Shown: one piece after another, positions 32,303 through 44,207 of the stretch
How the letters are laid out: every line of letters starts with the position of its first letter
Numbering within the stretch: position 1 is the first letter of the stretch
The notes under the pieces: generated by a model
Databases searched by the model: none
Told to the model about the DNA's origin: nothing
The model's input: only the letters and a program-made list of their open reading frames with translations
Translations under genes and position numbers: made by a program
DNA from: Symsagittifera roscoffensis
Taxonomy: Eukaryota > Xenacoelomorpha > Acoela > Convolutidae
DNA: 64,000 nt
Assembly: GCF_963678635.1 (NCBI RefSeq)
Contig: NC_087068.1
Coordinates: 42,305,649-42,369,648, forward strand
Reading direction: 5' to 3'

Positions 32303-33288
32303 GCGGCCCAGCTAAAACTGGCTGTACCTGTTGATAATGGTTTTGAAGAAAATGTACTGATTCAAAAAATATTGTGTAATTATCAAAATAAGTTAAAATG
32401 TCAAAAAATACACTATCAAAAATACGGAGAAAACTCTTTTGGAGATCAGATCGTTTAAACATCTTCATTCGATTAATTTGTTGATTGCACAATCCGCTCG
32501 GTCGTTTTTGGGAAATTGAACGAAGTCCAAAAAATAGCTGAAAAGATCAATTATTGGACATTTTTTCTTGTCCATAGTGACTTCTTTACCAATAGTAGGA
32601 GCATTCGCTTGAGCGAGAGATACCCTCGAAATGATTTTTTAATTGAACCTTTAATCCCATATTTGGTACCGTAGTTTTCAAACAAACAAAAAATCCAAAA
32701 AACGGCCATTATTTCAAAACGTTTCGGCAAGTCACAAGAAAAAAAAGAAAGAAGAATAAAAGTTCGCTTTCATAAACGATGGCATGTTTAAGGCCAAAGT
32801 TTATATTAAATTTACATTTTACAAACCAAAAATTAAAAAAGGTTACGTTTAGAAACATGGTTTTTCTAGAATAGTTTTTCTAAAAACATGGTTTTTCTAG
32901 CCAATATGCAGAAAAGATTATTTAGATACCACGTGTTTTTCCATTGAACTCTTAATCTCAGATTTGGTTGGTTAGTTTTCGAGAAGGGTCAAAAAGCGTT
33001 GTGGCTTTTGCGGGAGAGGTCCCCATAACATGTTTTTTCGACTAAATTCTAAGTCTCAGATTTTGCAGAGCAGTTTTTGAGGAAATCAAAAATCTAAAAT
33101 AGGGTTCAAAAACTTCCCCTACAGAAATTTACGAAAGCCGGAGAAAGAGGCTGAGAAACGATCGCTTTTTATAAGGCAACGATTGGAAAAAATATCAAAA
33201 ATTAACCAAATTATAAAAAAGACATTTTGAAAAAAAAACATTTTCGTCCGATACTGAACATTTGATCCAAAACATCAATTCGGATCTA
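32303..33288. repeat. Degenerate repeat array in the gene A intron
   Basis: The array starts CAGCGGCCCAGCTAAAACTGG and runs through loosely periodic units with the shared core CTCAGATTTGG or CTCAGATTTTG and ATCAAAAA. Similar arrays begin at 50975, 52395 and 56645. It is non-coding. Confidence 0.5.
32931..33287. repeat. Host sequence duplicated across the Gypsy insertion, left copy
   Basis: These 357 bases recur at 39819-40176 with three substitutions and one added A. The left copy keeps the continuous upstream host sequence. It runs straight into the left LTR with one extra A. Confidence 0.95.
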
Positions 33289-33493
33289 AGTTAAGATGTA
33301 CCACTGGTAACTATTGTATCTAACTAAAGTTAAAAGAGAATAAAAGTATTGGTTGAATTAAAACCGACTGTAGTCTCAAAAGAGCAACTAGTGAGTCGAA
33401 GTCCACTGGACTTCGTAGAGTTAACATTGACTGGTACGTAATTAGGTAATAGAGGTCAAGGTTATAACATACTAAAAATACTGAATCACAACA
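33289..33493 (-). repeat. Gypsy 3' LTR
   Basis: Matches 39614-39818 except for two substitutions. On the element strand it starts TGTTGTGATTC and ends TTAACT. Confidence 0.92.
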
Positions 33494-33868
33494 TTCCCCA
33501 GTGCACAAAAAATTAATATCTGCCCGCTCAACGATGTAGCCAATATCACACATACACTCCATCTCCCCTCGCTCCACCAGGGCCAAAGAAGAAACAAAAC
33601 GTAACCGCATTTAGCACCAATGGATTTTTACAGAGAGTACAAGTTACAATGGAGGTAATTATATGGTAATATATACATGCTACTTACAGGTTTACACAGA
33701 TATCAACACTGAATGTACAAAATGATATGTACAATTGGGGTTATGTGGTATTTGTACAATTAAAGAAAACTAACTAACTCACTAACTAGGTAAATACTAA
33801 AAAAAAAGTTCTGGGTATCCAATGGATAAAAGCTAAATCAAATACGTAACATGTCATGTTACCACAGT
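33494..33868. other. Gypsy 3' untranslated segment
   Basis: Between the integrase stop and the 3' LTR there is no recognisable coding sequence. A polypurine tract next to the LTR was not clear. Confidence 0.5.
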
Positions 33869-36800
33869 TTAAAAGTTTTCGGAGTTTGAGACCGTAGAGT
33901 TGTATCTAGTATGGAAATTATCTGCTTCTATTCTTACATCGGTATCGGTGCCCGAGGATATGTCACTAACGTTGTCATCCTGAGTATTACTGGTAACTTC
34001 TACCAATGGTGACGATACCCATGCGGTCCTTGTCGCCTGAGAAGAAGATGTTGAGAGTTCGTCTTGAGTGGTTTCAGCAACCAAAATCGTATGACGTGGG
34101 ATCTCGTCAATGGGTGTAAGATAATCCGAGGGGGACGTCGTACAGAATGAAAGAATTTGTTTCGGACTCTTTGCACCGGAAAACGTAATAAGCGGTTCGT
34201 CATCGGAGTCTACTGCACTAATGGTCTCCGTACCGAGCGTCACTTGGTCGATAAACCGTCTATCGCCATAGAATTTCGGGGGGCCTGGGTTTCTTCTTAC
34301 ACGATGTTTTGAAGATATCGGGGTTTTTGGTGTCTCCACTGTCTTCTCCGGAGAGCTATCCACTCGAATTGGGTCGTCGCTTGTGCCCGTTGGTATATTG
34401 AATGTTGTCTCAGTGTTTGTCTGGCTTTGTATGGTACTCCTTGGTTGATCTAAATTACTATGAAGGTTAACAGTTGGTGTATTATATACAATTTCCGATT
34501 CCGTACCCAAGTAGTCGTCAATGACTTTATCCCAAAGGTCTAACGCTAACGACGAATCTAGATTATTATAGTCGAAATTTGAACCTTTAGAGGTCGTGAA
34601 GAATGATCTCCTCTTTTTGCTTGAATTTCCACCCGTTGGTGTGAAAGTCATCGAAGGGCCTCCTATATTTGAGTCTCGTCTCTTGGAAGGGTAGTTTCTT
34701 TTTCGCTTGCCTGCTAAATCATTACTATTAATTAGCGCTTTCGGTCTTGCCGTGAAGGTCTTAGGAGCTGCCGGTTGGGTTTTGTTAAAAGCTAAGTCCG
34801 ATTTTCTTATCACATGTCCGTTATCTAATGTGACCGTATGTTTCGTGTCTGACAAAGGTTTACTCCCCAGTGGTTTAAAATAAGGTTCTCCTTCCCTCCT
34901 GTTAACTGTTTTCCTAAACCAGTTACCTCCTTGGCTGAAGGGATTCGACAGTGGGGCTCGCTGAAGATTTCTATCTACTTTGTCAGCGGGGTCGCTCTCA
35001 TAGCCTCTTTCCTCAATTGTTCTGTCTTCCAAGTAGCCATCTTCGAACGCGTCATCAGCCCCCCAATCTTGTGCTCTGTCCTTCGTTATGATTGATTTCC
35101 CCTTATCTAAACTAATTGCGTGAGAGACCAAAGATTTCCAGAACGTATTGGGAGATCTATTAAAATGTTTTGAGAAAAGAGAGCATCCAATGGATGATTG
35201 TTTCGTCGAGCGTATGTTCCAAATAATTTTATCGATAGCCGTATTTAAGGATGGTTTTGGATCGTTGAACGACATTGCCAGAAGCTTAGCTTTGAGCGTG
35301 TAAATGAGTCTTTCTACTACTCCATTGGATCTATGATCGCCAACCGTACATAGAATTAGATTAATGTTGTTCTTCTCACAGAAGTTTCTAAAATCAAACG
35401 AAGTAAAACATGACCTTTGGTCGGCTTTAATGGACTTTGGAAATCCGTGAAGATGGCAGTAATCTGTCATGAAGGTTAAAATTGAAGAAGTCGAAGTGTT
35501 GTTTACTACCTTCGCAGACGGAAACTTTGAAAAGCGGTCAATGCATAACAAAAGGTATTTTGCGTTACCCCAGCTCTTGTCCAATGGGCCGGCAAAGTCT
35601 AAATCTACTTCTTCATTTGGTTCGGTCAGGTTCGGTATTTTCTCAGTCTTGTTCGTCCCTAGTAACACTTTTAGGTTCTTACCGGCCATTATGCACTGAG
35701 TGCAATTCTTTCCATGATGGTATATCTCTCTGTGTAAGTGTGGCCACCAAATGTTTTCTGCCAAGGCTTTCATCCCAAACTGCCCTGGATGAGTCTCGTG
35801 AAGGAGTGACAGGAAAGGTGATCGTAATGCAGCCGGCACTATCAGTTTGTTATCGTTGAATAACAGCCCTTCTTTCACATGTATATCCCTCTGGAAGTTC
35901 TTTAAATAGGCTCCGAATTTGTCCAATGGTTTGCCTTCGTAAACCGCCTTCTTTACTTCCTTGAAGATTTTGTCTTCGTCCGTCATGAGTTTAATCAGCT
36001 TATTCGAACAATGATCTGATAGTGATAACGGGTTGTCTGGCAATCTGAGATCTCCCTTGTATTTGGCCAACAGTTTTTTGTGTAGGTCTGACATTATGTC
36101 GTTATTAAAATTCAAGAAGATTCCTTTCTTTTCTGCCCTGAGGGAAATTTTTAACACGTTGACCGATGTAATAAATTCTTGTAATTGTTTTTCTTGATCT
36201 GAATTTAATGACTGATTGATTAATAATACTTATTGGGCAAGAAAGAATAAAAAAGTTTTGTCTGATAGGTAAAAATAATTGAAATCAAATTTTGATAAGT
36301 TTAAAGGAACACAACCGCTTGTGCAAGACTCTGAACGCGAGTGATTGGAATTACAAATTCTGATAGTGTTGTTTACGTAATTCAGAATATTCGAGAAGAA
36401 CGACCGTTGGATGCTTTGTGATAAATCTTTCTTTCCACCCATTGGATTATTACAATCCAAGTTACTAATCGTATTTACATCCAATGGATAATACACTTCG
36501 TTCTTTTTACAATTATTCTTTTTACAATCGTTATTTACAGAGAGGTTTTCTACAATCTTTTGTACTGTCGCCACTACAAATTCGCTATCGTAGTGTGATG
36601 TAGGGAGTGCTTTACCTGAAGGTAGTCTCGACAATAAATCTGTAAATCCCATTTCTTTTCCCGGAATGTGTTTGATCTTAAAATTAAATGGTAACAGTCG
36701 ATTTACCCAACGGGTTAATCTGCTATGCATAGTTTTGTTGCTCTGGTTTGCATTTAATGCTGATAAAAATGCCTTATGGTCCGTCACGATTTCAAATTCG

Positions 36801-38365
36801 GCACCATACAAGTAATTTTTAAAATGTTCTGTAGCCCAGACTACTCCCAACAATTCAAGTTCGTTTGTAGAATATTTACTTTCGTGGTTGTTCAAAAATC
36901 GGGAGGCGAATGCTTTTGTTACCCAATTTTCTCCATTCCATTCTTCTAGGGTAGCTCCTAAGCCATTATGGGAAGCGTCTGTCTTTAGTCTTGACATCCT
37001 TTTTTATGTCGAAGTGGTTGTTCTCTGTTATCTTCACTATCTGTTGTTTTAGTTCTTCAAATGCTTTAGTATGTTCGTCGTTCCATTGGTAGACTGATTT
37101 CTTCACAAGAAGTGGTCGTAGGGGGGAACTTAGGGCGGACAAATTCGGGACGAATTTCATATATTGATTGATCGATCCAAAGAAAGGCCTAAGTTCAGAT
37201 ATGTTTTTGGGGTTTGGTAGGTTTTTAATCGAATCTGACTTTCCCACCAATGGTTTCACGCCCGATTTGATATCTTGAAACCCAGCCACTCTATTTCTTT
37301 TTGGAAGAATGCACATTTCTCCCATTTTACCGCCATGTTCTTGTTGTCCAAGATGTTTAAAATGTTTGTTAGTATCGCTTTGTGTTCATTTAATGAACCT
37401 TTCGAAGCTATTAAAATGTCGTCGATATAACAATTGGTAAAAAGAATGTCTTTCAATAAAGAATCCATTACCCTCTGGAATTCGTTTGGCATATCGCCCA
37501 ATCCGTAAAATCTAGTTAAAAACCAATAGGTTCCAGTGGTTTCGCCCCCCACGATACTAAAGTTACACTGTTTGCTAGTGTCTGTGCATAATTGTAGTTG
37601 GCTGTATGCGTTCTTTAGATCTAGATTACTAAACCAAACTTCCCCTGACTCTTTGCTTGACAGTTGAAGAGCAATATTATCGATCAGTTCATGTATGTTT
37701 AGCATCTGGTACTTGTTCTTGAATATCTGATTATTTAATAGTTTCGAATCTAATGCCAACTTGATGCTACCGTCTTTTTTTCTTGTAATCACAATTGGGC
37801 TTATAAAACAATCTTCATCGCATTTGTTCAACTTTATGATATGCCCCTCTTTTTCCATTCTATTTAGTTCCGTTTTTACGTTATCGAGTAGATGTAAGGG
37901 AACTCTTCTACCTTTGGTTTGGATAGGTTTGAATGGGGAATGGAAATGAGTAACTTTTCTGTCCGAAGGTATTTTTCCCACTCTGTTAAATAGCCCTTTG
38001 TACCTATGATACAGATTAAGGGTCGTATCTGAATAATTATTTAACTTACACAATTCTGTGCGTGATATGTTGTTGACGGGTAGTAGAGGCTGTCGTTGGG
38101 CTATCTCTATTCCAATTCTCGGGAGATTGTCGTTACCCAGAATGTTCCTCTCATGTCCAGAAGTGATAAAAAATGGGGTTTCGTCCGCGGTCCATCCATT
38201 GGATTGTAACCTCACTACCACCTTCCCGATGTTGTTGATTGTGTCGTTAGTGAATCCGCAGTATAGTTCCCTCGTTTTCTTCTCAACTGGCTGAATCTTC
38301 AACTGTGGATTTCTCAGCTTCAATTCGTGAAGTACATTTTGTTTCAGGAAGCTCACTGGGCTTGC
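33869..38365 (-). pseudogene. Gypsy pol: protease end, RT, RNase H, integrase (broken)
   Basis: After a TAG at 38368-38366 that falls in the protease catalytic motif, the frame reads ASPVSFLKQNVL and continues to the RT. The RT shows LALDSKLLNNQIFKNK, FSNLDLKNAYSQLQL and the catalytic CYIDDILIAS near 37420. A frameshift near 37270 precedes SGVKPLVGK; a second near 36990 precedes the RNase H (TDASHNGLGATLEE, NELELLGVVWATEHFKN, VTDHKAFLSAL). A TAA at 36232-36230 precedes the integrase. This has an HHCC zinc binder (last Cys pair CTQC) and the triad D (VDLDFAGPL), D (IKADQRSCF), E (GVVERLIYT). A Ser/Thr-rich extension of about 330 residues ends at 33869. Confidence 0.92.
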
Positions 38366-39606
38366 CTAATCCACTGGAATGTTCAAGTTGACTATCGCGT
38401 CGTCTCCCAAACCGATGTTGACAAGTTTTTTGGTTTCCAAACCCTTGGTATCGTAGATTGTTCTAATGTTGAGAACGGAATAGTCATCGTTATCACTTAT
38501 CCCCTCTTCGGTCCAAGCGTTAATCACTCCACAAAAATTTTCTTCGCTTCTCATCTGAAGATCTTCTGGGGAATATGAACAATTCTGACTATTTACAGCT
38601 TCATCTACAGTATTTACAGCGGGTTTTCTTCCTTTCGATTTACAAAGTTTTCCAAAATGTCCTTTATATTTACAAATATTACACACGATTTCTTTCGCCG
38701 GACACACATTCAGATGACCCTTGGTAAACGCATTCCCGCATTTCATACAAGTATTTGATCTTTCTATGTTTAAGCTTGGTTCCTTTTTAACGTTGCTGAA
38801 GTTTTTATACCCTCTCCCACTATTTCCTGTCGTGTTGAAAGATCTAGTCATATTGGTCAAATTGAGGTGGTTTTAGTAGCTTTTTTCGTCAATTATTGCT
38901 TGGTGTAGTGCATCCAATGGATTGAGAGTTTCCGAAAATAGTCTACGTAGTAAGTCGCAGTTTTTCATGTTAAAAATAAATACGTCTCTAATTCACTCCT
39001 GTTCTGCATTAATTCCAATTTCACATGATCTCGCCAAGTCTGATAACGCGCCCCAAAATTGTTCATAGGATTCTCTATCCTTTTGTTTCCTGCTCAATAA
39101 TTTGTATCGTTCAAATGTTATGTTGGTTGGTTTGATAAAAGCCAATTCTAGCATTTCGTAAAATTCCTTGAATGAGATTCCTAGGATTTTTACCCTTGGA
39201 TGTTTCTGGGCGAAAACTCTTTTGCCTTCCGCTCCTAAGGCCAAGTATAGGATTGACCTTACTTTTTTATCGGCCTCGTATCTCCTCATTCCTCCGAATT
39301 TCCTCTTTTCTTCTGCTAGTCTTTTCTCTTCAGCGTGTTCGTAGACTCGCATTGTTTCTTTGTTCCTGGCCTCCCTGGCTTTCCTCTGTTGGTCAGTTTC
39401 TGACTCCTGGGCACCTTCTAGGATCGGTAACGTCGTCTCCCCTTCCATTGGTTCTTTGAGGTTATCTAAGTCTAGGTTTTCCTTCGCGATAATGGCCAAA
39501 TGGAATTGGTCTATCCAATTGTTCCATTGGGTGGGGGTTCAACCGTGTGGTTCGGCCAAAAGGCGGGTATTGCCCTCAGGTTCGAATCAGTTGTTGACTG
39601 CGCCAT
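38366..39606 (-). pseudogene. Gypsy gag with zinc knuckle (broken)
   Basis: The first ATG, at 39606, overlaps the putative primer-binding site. Its frame (MAQSTTDSNLRAIPAFWPN) stops early because of an indel in a C-run near 39550. The main frame then reads WNNWIDQFHLAIIAKENLD and a capsid-like part. It is cut by TGA at 38995-38993 and TAA at 38875-38873. The zinc-binding region is CMKCGNAFTKGHLNVC and CNICKYKGHFGKLC. The protease amino-terminal part (NIGLGDDAIVNLNIPVD) ends this frame at the TAG. Confidence 0.88.
39590..39605 (-). other. Putative Gypsy primer-binding site
   Basis: TGGCGCAGTCAACAAC starts eight bases after the 5' LTR on the minus strand. The TGGCGC start is common in Gypsy elements; the matching tRNA is not in this window. 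Confidence 0.55.
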
Positions 39607-39613
39607 AATAAAG

Positions 39614-39818
39614 AGTTAAGATGTACCACTGGTAACTATTGTATTTAACTAAAGTTAAAAGAGAATAAAAGTATTGGTTGAATTAAAACCGACTGTAGTC
39701 TCAAAAGAGCAACTAGTGAGTCGAAGTCCACTGGACTTCGTAGAGTTAACATTGACTGGTACGTAATTAGATAATAGAGGTCAAGGTTATAACATACTAA
39801 AAATACTGAATCACAACA
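39614..39818 (-). repeat. Gypsy 5' LTR
   Basis: Two substitutions separate it from the other LTR. It borders the second copy of the duplicated host sequence. Confidence 0.92.
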
Positions 39819-40176
39819 ACGTGTTTTTCCATTGAACTCTTAATCTCAAATTTGGTTGGTTAGTTTTCGAGAAGGGTCAAAAAGCGTTGTGGCTTTTGCG
39901 GGAGAGATCCCCATAACATGTTTTTTCGACTAAATTCTAAGTCTCAGATTTTGCAGAGCAGTTTTTGAGGAAATCAAAAATCTAAAATAGGGTTCAAAAA
40001 CTTCCCCTACAGAAATTTACGAAAGCCGGAGAAAGAGGCTGAGAAACGATTGCTTTTTATAAGGCAACGATTGGAAAAAATATCAAAAATTAACCAAATT
40101 ATAAAAAAGACATTTTGAAAAAAAAAACATTTTCGTCCGATACTGAACATTTGATCCAAAACATCAATTCGGATCT
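39819..40176. repeat. Host sequence duplicated across the Gypsy insertion, right copy
   Basis: This is the 358-base partner of 32931-33287. It begins directly after the LTR and runs on into unique intron sequence (CTCCTGAACAATTGG). Confidence 0.95.
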
Positions 40177-40256
40177 CCTGAACAATTGGCAAAAACAGAT
40201 GACCAAAAGGTGAAAAAAACTGAGAGACTTCCATTTTCACCCTTTTCATGTTTTAG

Positions 40257-40484
40257 GGCGAGATGCACAAAGAGGCAGCTTACAACTGGTGGATTACACT
40301 CTGGTTTTTCTTCTCCCTTTCCCTCCTAATTACCATCATCCTCATCCTCATGCACTTCAAACTAAGACGTCAGGTGGAGAAGAAGCGACATATAAAAGAG
40401 TCGGCTCCTAAGGACTTCTGCACTGTGTTATGCTGCGAGAAGTGCAGTCTGTGTCAAATGCGAAACGAGCTATATGAGATTTAA
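40257..40484 (+). CDS. PLAC8-like gene A, last exon
   Basis: The exon follows CATGTTTTAG and encodes 75 residues to a TAA. It has one membrane segment (WWITLWFFFSLSLLITIILI), a basic stretch (KLRRQVEKKRHIKES) and the Cys-rich C terminus of the PLAC8 family (FCTVLCCEKCSLCQMRNELY). It joins the exon at 32096-32221 in phase 0 across an intron of 8,035 bases that holds the Gypsy element. PLAC8-family proteins are small membrane or Cys-rich proteins of varied or unknown function. Confidence 0.85.
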   Translation, partial: GEMHKEAAYNWWITLWFFFSLSLLITIILILMHFKLRRQVEKKRHIKESAPKDFCTVLCCEKCSLCQMRNELYEI

Positions 40485-41323
40485 AAGAGCATTGACATCC
40501 TAATTCGATGTCTCGATTGGCAGAAAAAGTATGAAAACAATGAGCCATCATGGATTTTGAGCTTCAATTTCAACAACCACAGCCTAGTAAATCTTTCTTT
40601 ATTCTTAACGATTGCTATTTTTTAATATACATGCTCACTGTAATTTAGCTTTACTCGTACATATGTTATGATTTTGATGAAAATATCATGCATCGAGAAA
40701 AATTTTGTATTACACTATTTGTTCGAAGAAAATATAAAAATAGGCTTGAAAATGAAAATCCTTCCCTTATAATGTATTGTCAGACCTTTTCGCGAAGTCT
40801 GAAGAAACAATGGCCCAGCGTGGCTTTTTTCCAGGTGCCTCAAAAAGAACGTACAGCATTGGGTATTGCAATATATACTGTCCAATAAGGTGTTTTTGGG
40901 TACTTTTTAAAAAGTTTTGACTGAAAATTGATTTTGTTTTGGCGCGCTCTCACCTTCAAAATTAGTGTATATTGAAGCGGTTAAAGGTTTTTGTAAAATA
41001 ATACCAAACGAATCAAATTCACCCAGAGGAAGTTGGGGGTCAAATCCTAAAAAGAAGACGTCCCACCTCAAAATCCACCCCTGAATAATTCTTCTTTTTT
41101 TATTCAAAACAATTTTGCTTTTTGATGTAAAAATTTTGACGAAAATGCCATCTGGAAGTTATGAACGGCTCAAACTCAAAACCAAAAAAAAGTCAATTTG
41201 AGCTATCTATTGCGCGCTGATCATAAGTTTTCTCATAACGCGTAGCGTGTGCGGCAAATTAAAAATTCCAAAAATAATTGAGGCTACTTAAATATACCGA
41301 AGTTGTCATGGCTAGATGAGAAC
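40485..41323. other. Intergenic sequence after gene A, family B fragment
   Basis: The stretch 40890-41083 is a truncated family B MITE, ending (inverted) CAGGGGTGGATTTTGAGG. The rest is A/T-rich without recognisable genes. Confidence 0.5.
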
Positions 41324-41736
41324 AAGATTGCTCGGATATCAAAGCGAAGCCCTGGAGATTCCAACTGAAATTTAAAGCGAGTTTAAAAGCTTTTTGTTTA
41401 ATAAATTGACTAATTTATCAAAAAAAAAACGCTTTTTCCATTTTTTTCAATTTATCCCACAAGCGCATTTAATTTTCCAAGGGCTGTATTTAAGGTCTTG
41501 TATCCTAGTAAAACTACCAAATGACTTGCCTCAATTCAATTTAGAAGGCATTAATCTGCCACTTACGCGTCTCATACCAGCGCAAAATATCATTGGCCAA
41601 ATTAAAAGTTTTTAACCAATCATGAGGTGAAATATCTTTTTAAATCTGAGCTGAGGACTACAATGTTATTCAGATGGTGTAAAAAATCAATCAAAAAATG
41701 CCCTGTGAAAAAAGTCGAGAGTGACTGAATACAAAC
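41324..41736 (-). mobile_element. Helentron-like element, tandem pair, copy g
   Basis: It opens (plus strand) with AAGATTGCTCGGATATC, a decayed hairpin (AAAGCGAAGCCCTGG) and ATTCCAACTG. It runs head to tail into the next copy. Confidence 0.5.
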
Positions 41737-42136
41737 AAGACTGCTCGTATCAGGGCAAAGCCCTGAGTTTTCCAACTGCCCTTAATTGGTCTAGTGTTTT
41801 TTAATGAATTAAAAGTTGCAAAACTACGAATTGTAGAATGATAATATCAAAAATTAAAATTAGAACTTGACAATAAAAAAAATGAAGACCAATTAGCTGC
41901 CTTTTTTCACTTTGGAACGTTTCTGTAGTGCGGAATAACTTGCCACGAGCAAAGTATAAGACGAACAGTTTAGTCAGAATTGTGGAAAGTTACTATAGCG
42001 ACGTGCACACTAGACTCGGCGCATGCATGTAAAAAGATTAATCTCCCGAGGTCGCAAAAACTTTTGTGAAATTGCTTTTAACAAAAAACCATCCTGAGCA
42101 TTTATATTCCTCTTTTTTTTCAAAAGTCGGAACAAA
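41737..42136 (-). mobile_element. Helentron-like element, tandem pair, copy f
   Basis: AAGACTGCTCGTATCAGGGC, a hairpin with CAAAG loop and TTTTCCAACTGCC form one end. The other end is AAAAGTCGGAACAA at 42123-42136, the inverse of the GTTCCGAC arm. Confidence 0.58.
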
Positions 42137-42530
42137 AAATCACCTCAAGCTTAAAAATCTTGCACTTTTTTCAAAAATCTGTACAAAATTTACATTTTTT
42201 GTAATTTACAGCGCATATTGTGGGAAGATTTGATAGCGAAATCGAAAACATTCTAAGAAAACATAGTTTTTTTGAAATTCTAGAAAAATTATAAACTTAA
42301 TTAGCTTTAAATTTTTGCAACGTTGAACGTTTTTGTTGAATTATGTTTGTCAGTAAATAATTTCTTAGCTAAATTATTTTTCAAATGATTTTTTCTGTCA
42401 GTCTCTCATTCAAAAACATTCAAAACCTTGAAAAATTCTAGGCTGGAAAAAAATTGAGTTATATACTGCTCAACTCACTTTAATGATTATTTGCGGCCGC
42501 TGATTTTGCGTGGAAAACTCCAAAAAAAAC

Positions 42531-43047
42531 TACAATAGCCGGTTACTGTGCCAATAGCACAGAAGGTTCCGACCATAGTCCAAAAAAAAACAAAAAGAAA
42601 TTTCCGCGTCGTATGATAAAAGGATCTGAACAAAAAACTGGAATTGAGGAAAATTTCACAGTTATAATAAAATATGCAATTATGACAGTACTTTCGTAAA
42701 AAATTGACTAAGAAAACAAAAATAAAGAAAACAAAAATATCTCAAAAAAATCAAAAATTGTTCAAAACTTTCAAAAATGAGGACCGCAGTTTTTAGCTGA
42801 GTTTAAATAAGTTTTCACGGCCTAAAATAAGCAAAAATAAGCTATTTTAAAGCTGCTCGCTCGCATTAGTTGATCGAATTTAGACTAAAATCAAAAATTT
42901 TAAACCTGTTTTTCTCAATAATGAAAAAATAATAATTTCGTTTAGAAGTGGTACCTGATTTTGCGTTGAAAACAAAAAAAGAAAGAAGAAAAAAGCAAAA
43001 ACACACCCAAATACAAAGCCCCTCTCCAATTTCAATGGTCGGAACCA
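42531..43047 (-). mobile_element. Helentron-like element, copy b
   Basis: One end holds ATAGCCGGTTACTGTGCC with the hairpin CTGTGC/GCACAG and GGTTCCGACCAT. The other end holds ATGGTCGGAACC, a perfect 12-base inverse. Inside lie TGATTTTGCGTTGAAAAC and ACACACCCAAATACAAAG, shared with copy c. Confidence 0.62.
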
Positions 43048-43882
43048 AAGGCATAATTCTCATTTCCAATGATACCATTTGTCGGAAGCATGGTAACATA
43101 CCATATGTATTCCATTGAATTCCAAAACTTTTATTCGTTCTGCCTAACCGTTTGCTTAGTTTCCGAGTATCAGTTTCCGAGTATTTGCTTGCTTTTTGAT
43201 TTAAAAAGTAACAGAGAAACCTAGTCTTCAGAATCGAATGATCGTTTCATGAGATTATATCATACATCGAACGTCAGTAAGACAAATTTATGAGATAAAA
43301 CTCGTACGAATAATCATAATAAATGATTTAAGATTAATTGAAAAGTCAATAAGGTTTTTGGAATGTCATAATTTGGATTTTAATAGGTCAAACTGGGTCA
43401 TCGTTATGAAAGACAAATTGATTTATTCTATCTTCAGCTGAAATTGTATCATTCCTTTTGATGGCAAAAATCGAAACAAAATTCAAATGAAGCTCCATTT
43501 TGCCCAAGAGTTGTCTCATTTTTCGACTTTTTATATGAAGGTTAATACAATTTAGCAAACTAATGCCATTCCAATTATTGTGTAAAGTAACATGTTGGTT
43601 CTTAATGTCATTTCACGATCTTAATATTAAGCCATTGTTTGTGGTGTCATATCACTTATAAGTGAACTTTAATCAACAGCTTGTTTTTATTTAAACATCG
43701 ATTGAACCTTCTGTCCATAAAATACTTGAATCTGTAAAAATTCCGCTATTTGGCCATCGATCTTCAGAAACGAAAAGCAATCAGTACTCGACTTTAGGAT
43801 TCGTCTTAGTTTTTGTTTACTCTGGTATTACCTCAGAACATTACAGGCACTGCTTGAAATCATTTAGTATTCACGTTTCGAG
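43048..43882. other. Region upstream of PLAC8-like gene B
   Basis: A/T-rich, with no repeat or exon I can name. The promoter of gene B would lie here, but no TATA box at a convincing distance was recognised. Confidence 0.4.
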
Positions 43883-44207
43883 ATGAACAGTATAGCTTAT
43901 AGGTCATCGCAATGGATTATGGGCAATTCGAAATGGGACATAGGGTTATTCGATTGTCATAAAAATATCCTGTGGGCAATTGTTACTTTATTTTTCCCGT
44001 GGCTGACAGCTTACCGCATAACTGCGTGGACAAAAAGACGGGGTTTGGGAATTATATTTTTTGTCATGTGCGTTCTATTCGTGGCTCTAGGCTTCTGGCT
44101 CGGATATTTGGGCTGGTATCGAGTTGCGAAGGCATACCAGTTCGAAGGAGATTTCGACTACAAAGTGGAACATGATATTACAGAGCCGGATGGATTTCTT
44201 TCCAAAG
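43883..44207 (+). CDS. PLAC8-like gene B, exon 1
   Basis: The exon starts at the ATG of MNSIAYRSSQWIMGNSKWD and shows the PLAC8 opening WDIGLFDCHKNILWAI. It continues with FFPWLTAYRITAW and a membrane segment (GIIFFVMCVLFVALGFWLG). The donor is uncertain. A GC donor (AAAG then GCAGGG, at 44208) gives a phase-1 join to exon 2 and a protein of 192 residues. A weak GTCAAC at 44250 also fits the phase. Confidence 0.72.

Larger units (their letters stand above)
33289..39818 (-). mobile_element. Ty3/Gypsy LTR retrotransposon inside the gene A intron
   Basis: The 6,530-base element has 205-base LTRs and, on the minus strand, gag, zinc knuckle, protease, reverse transcriptase, RNase H and integrase in the Ty3/Gypsy order. 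No env is seen. The LTRs differ at two positions. The coding part carries at least four in-frame stops and three frameshifts, so it is dead. It lies antisense in the 8-kb intron of PLAC8-like gene A. Confidence 0.93.

Noticed and set aside
34000-38578. Plus-strand and other-frame ORFs across the Gypsy element
   Set aside because: They overlap the recognisable pol and gag frames and carry no motif.
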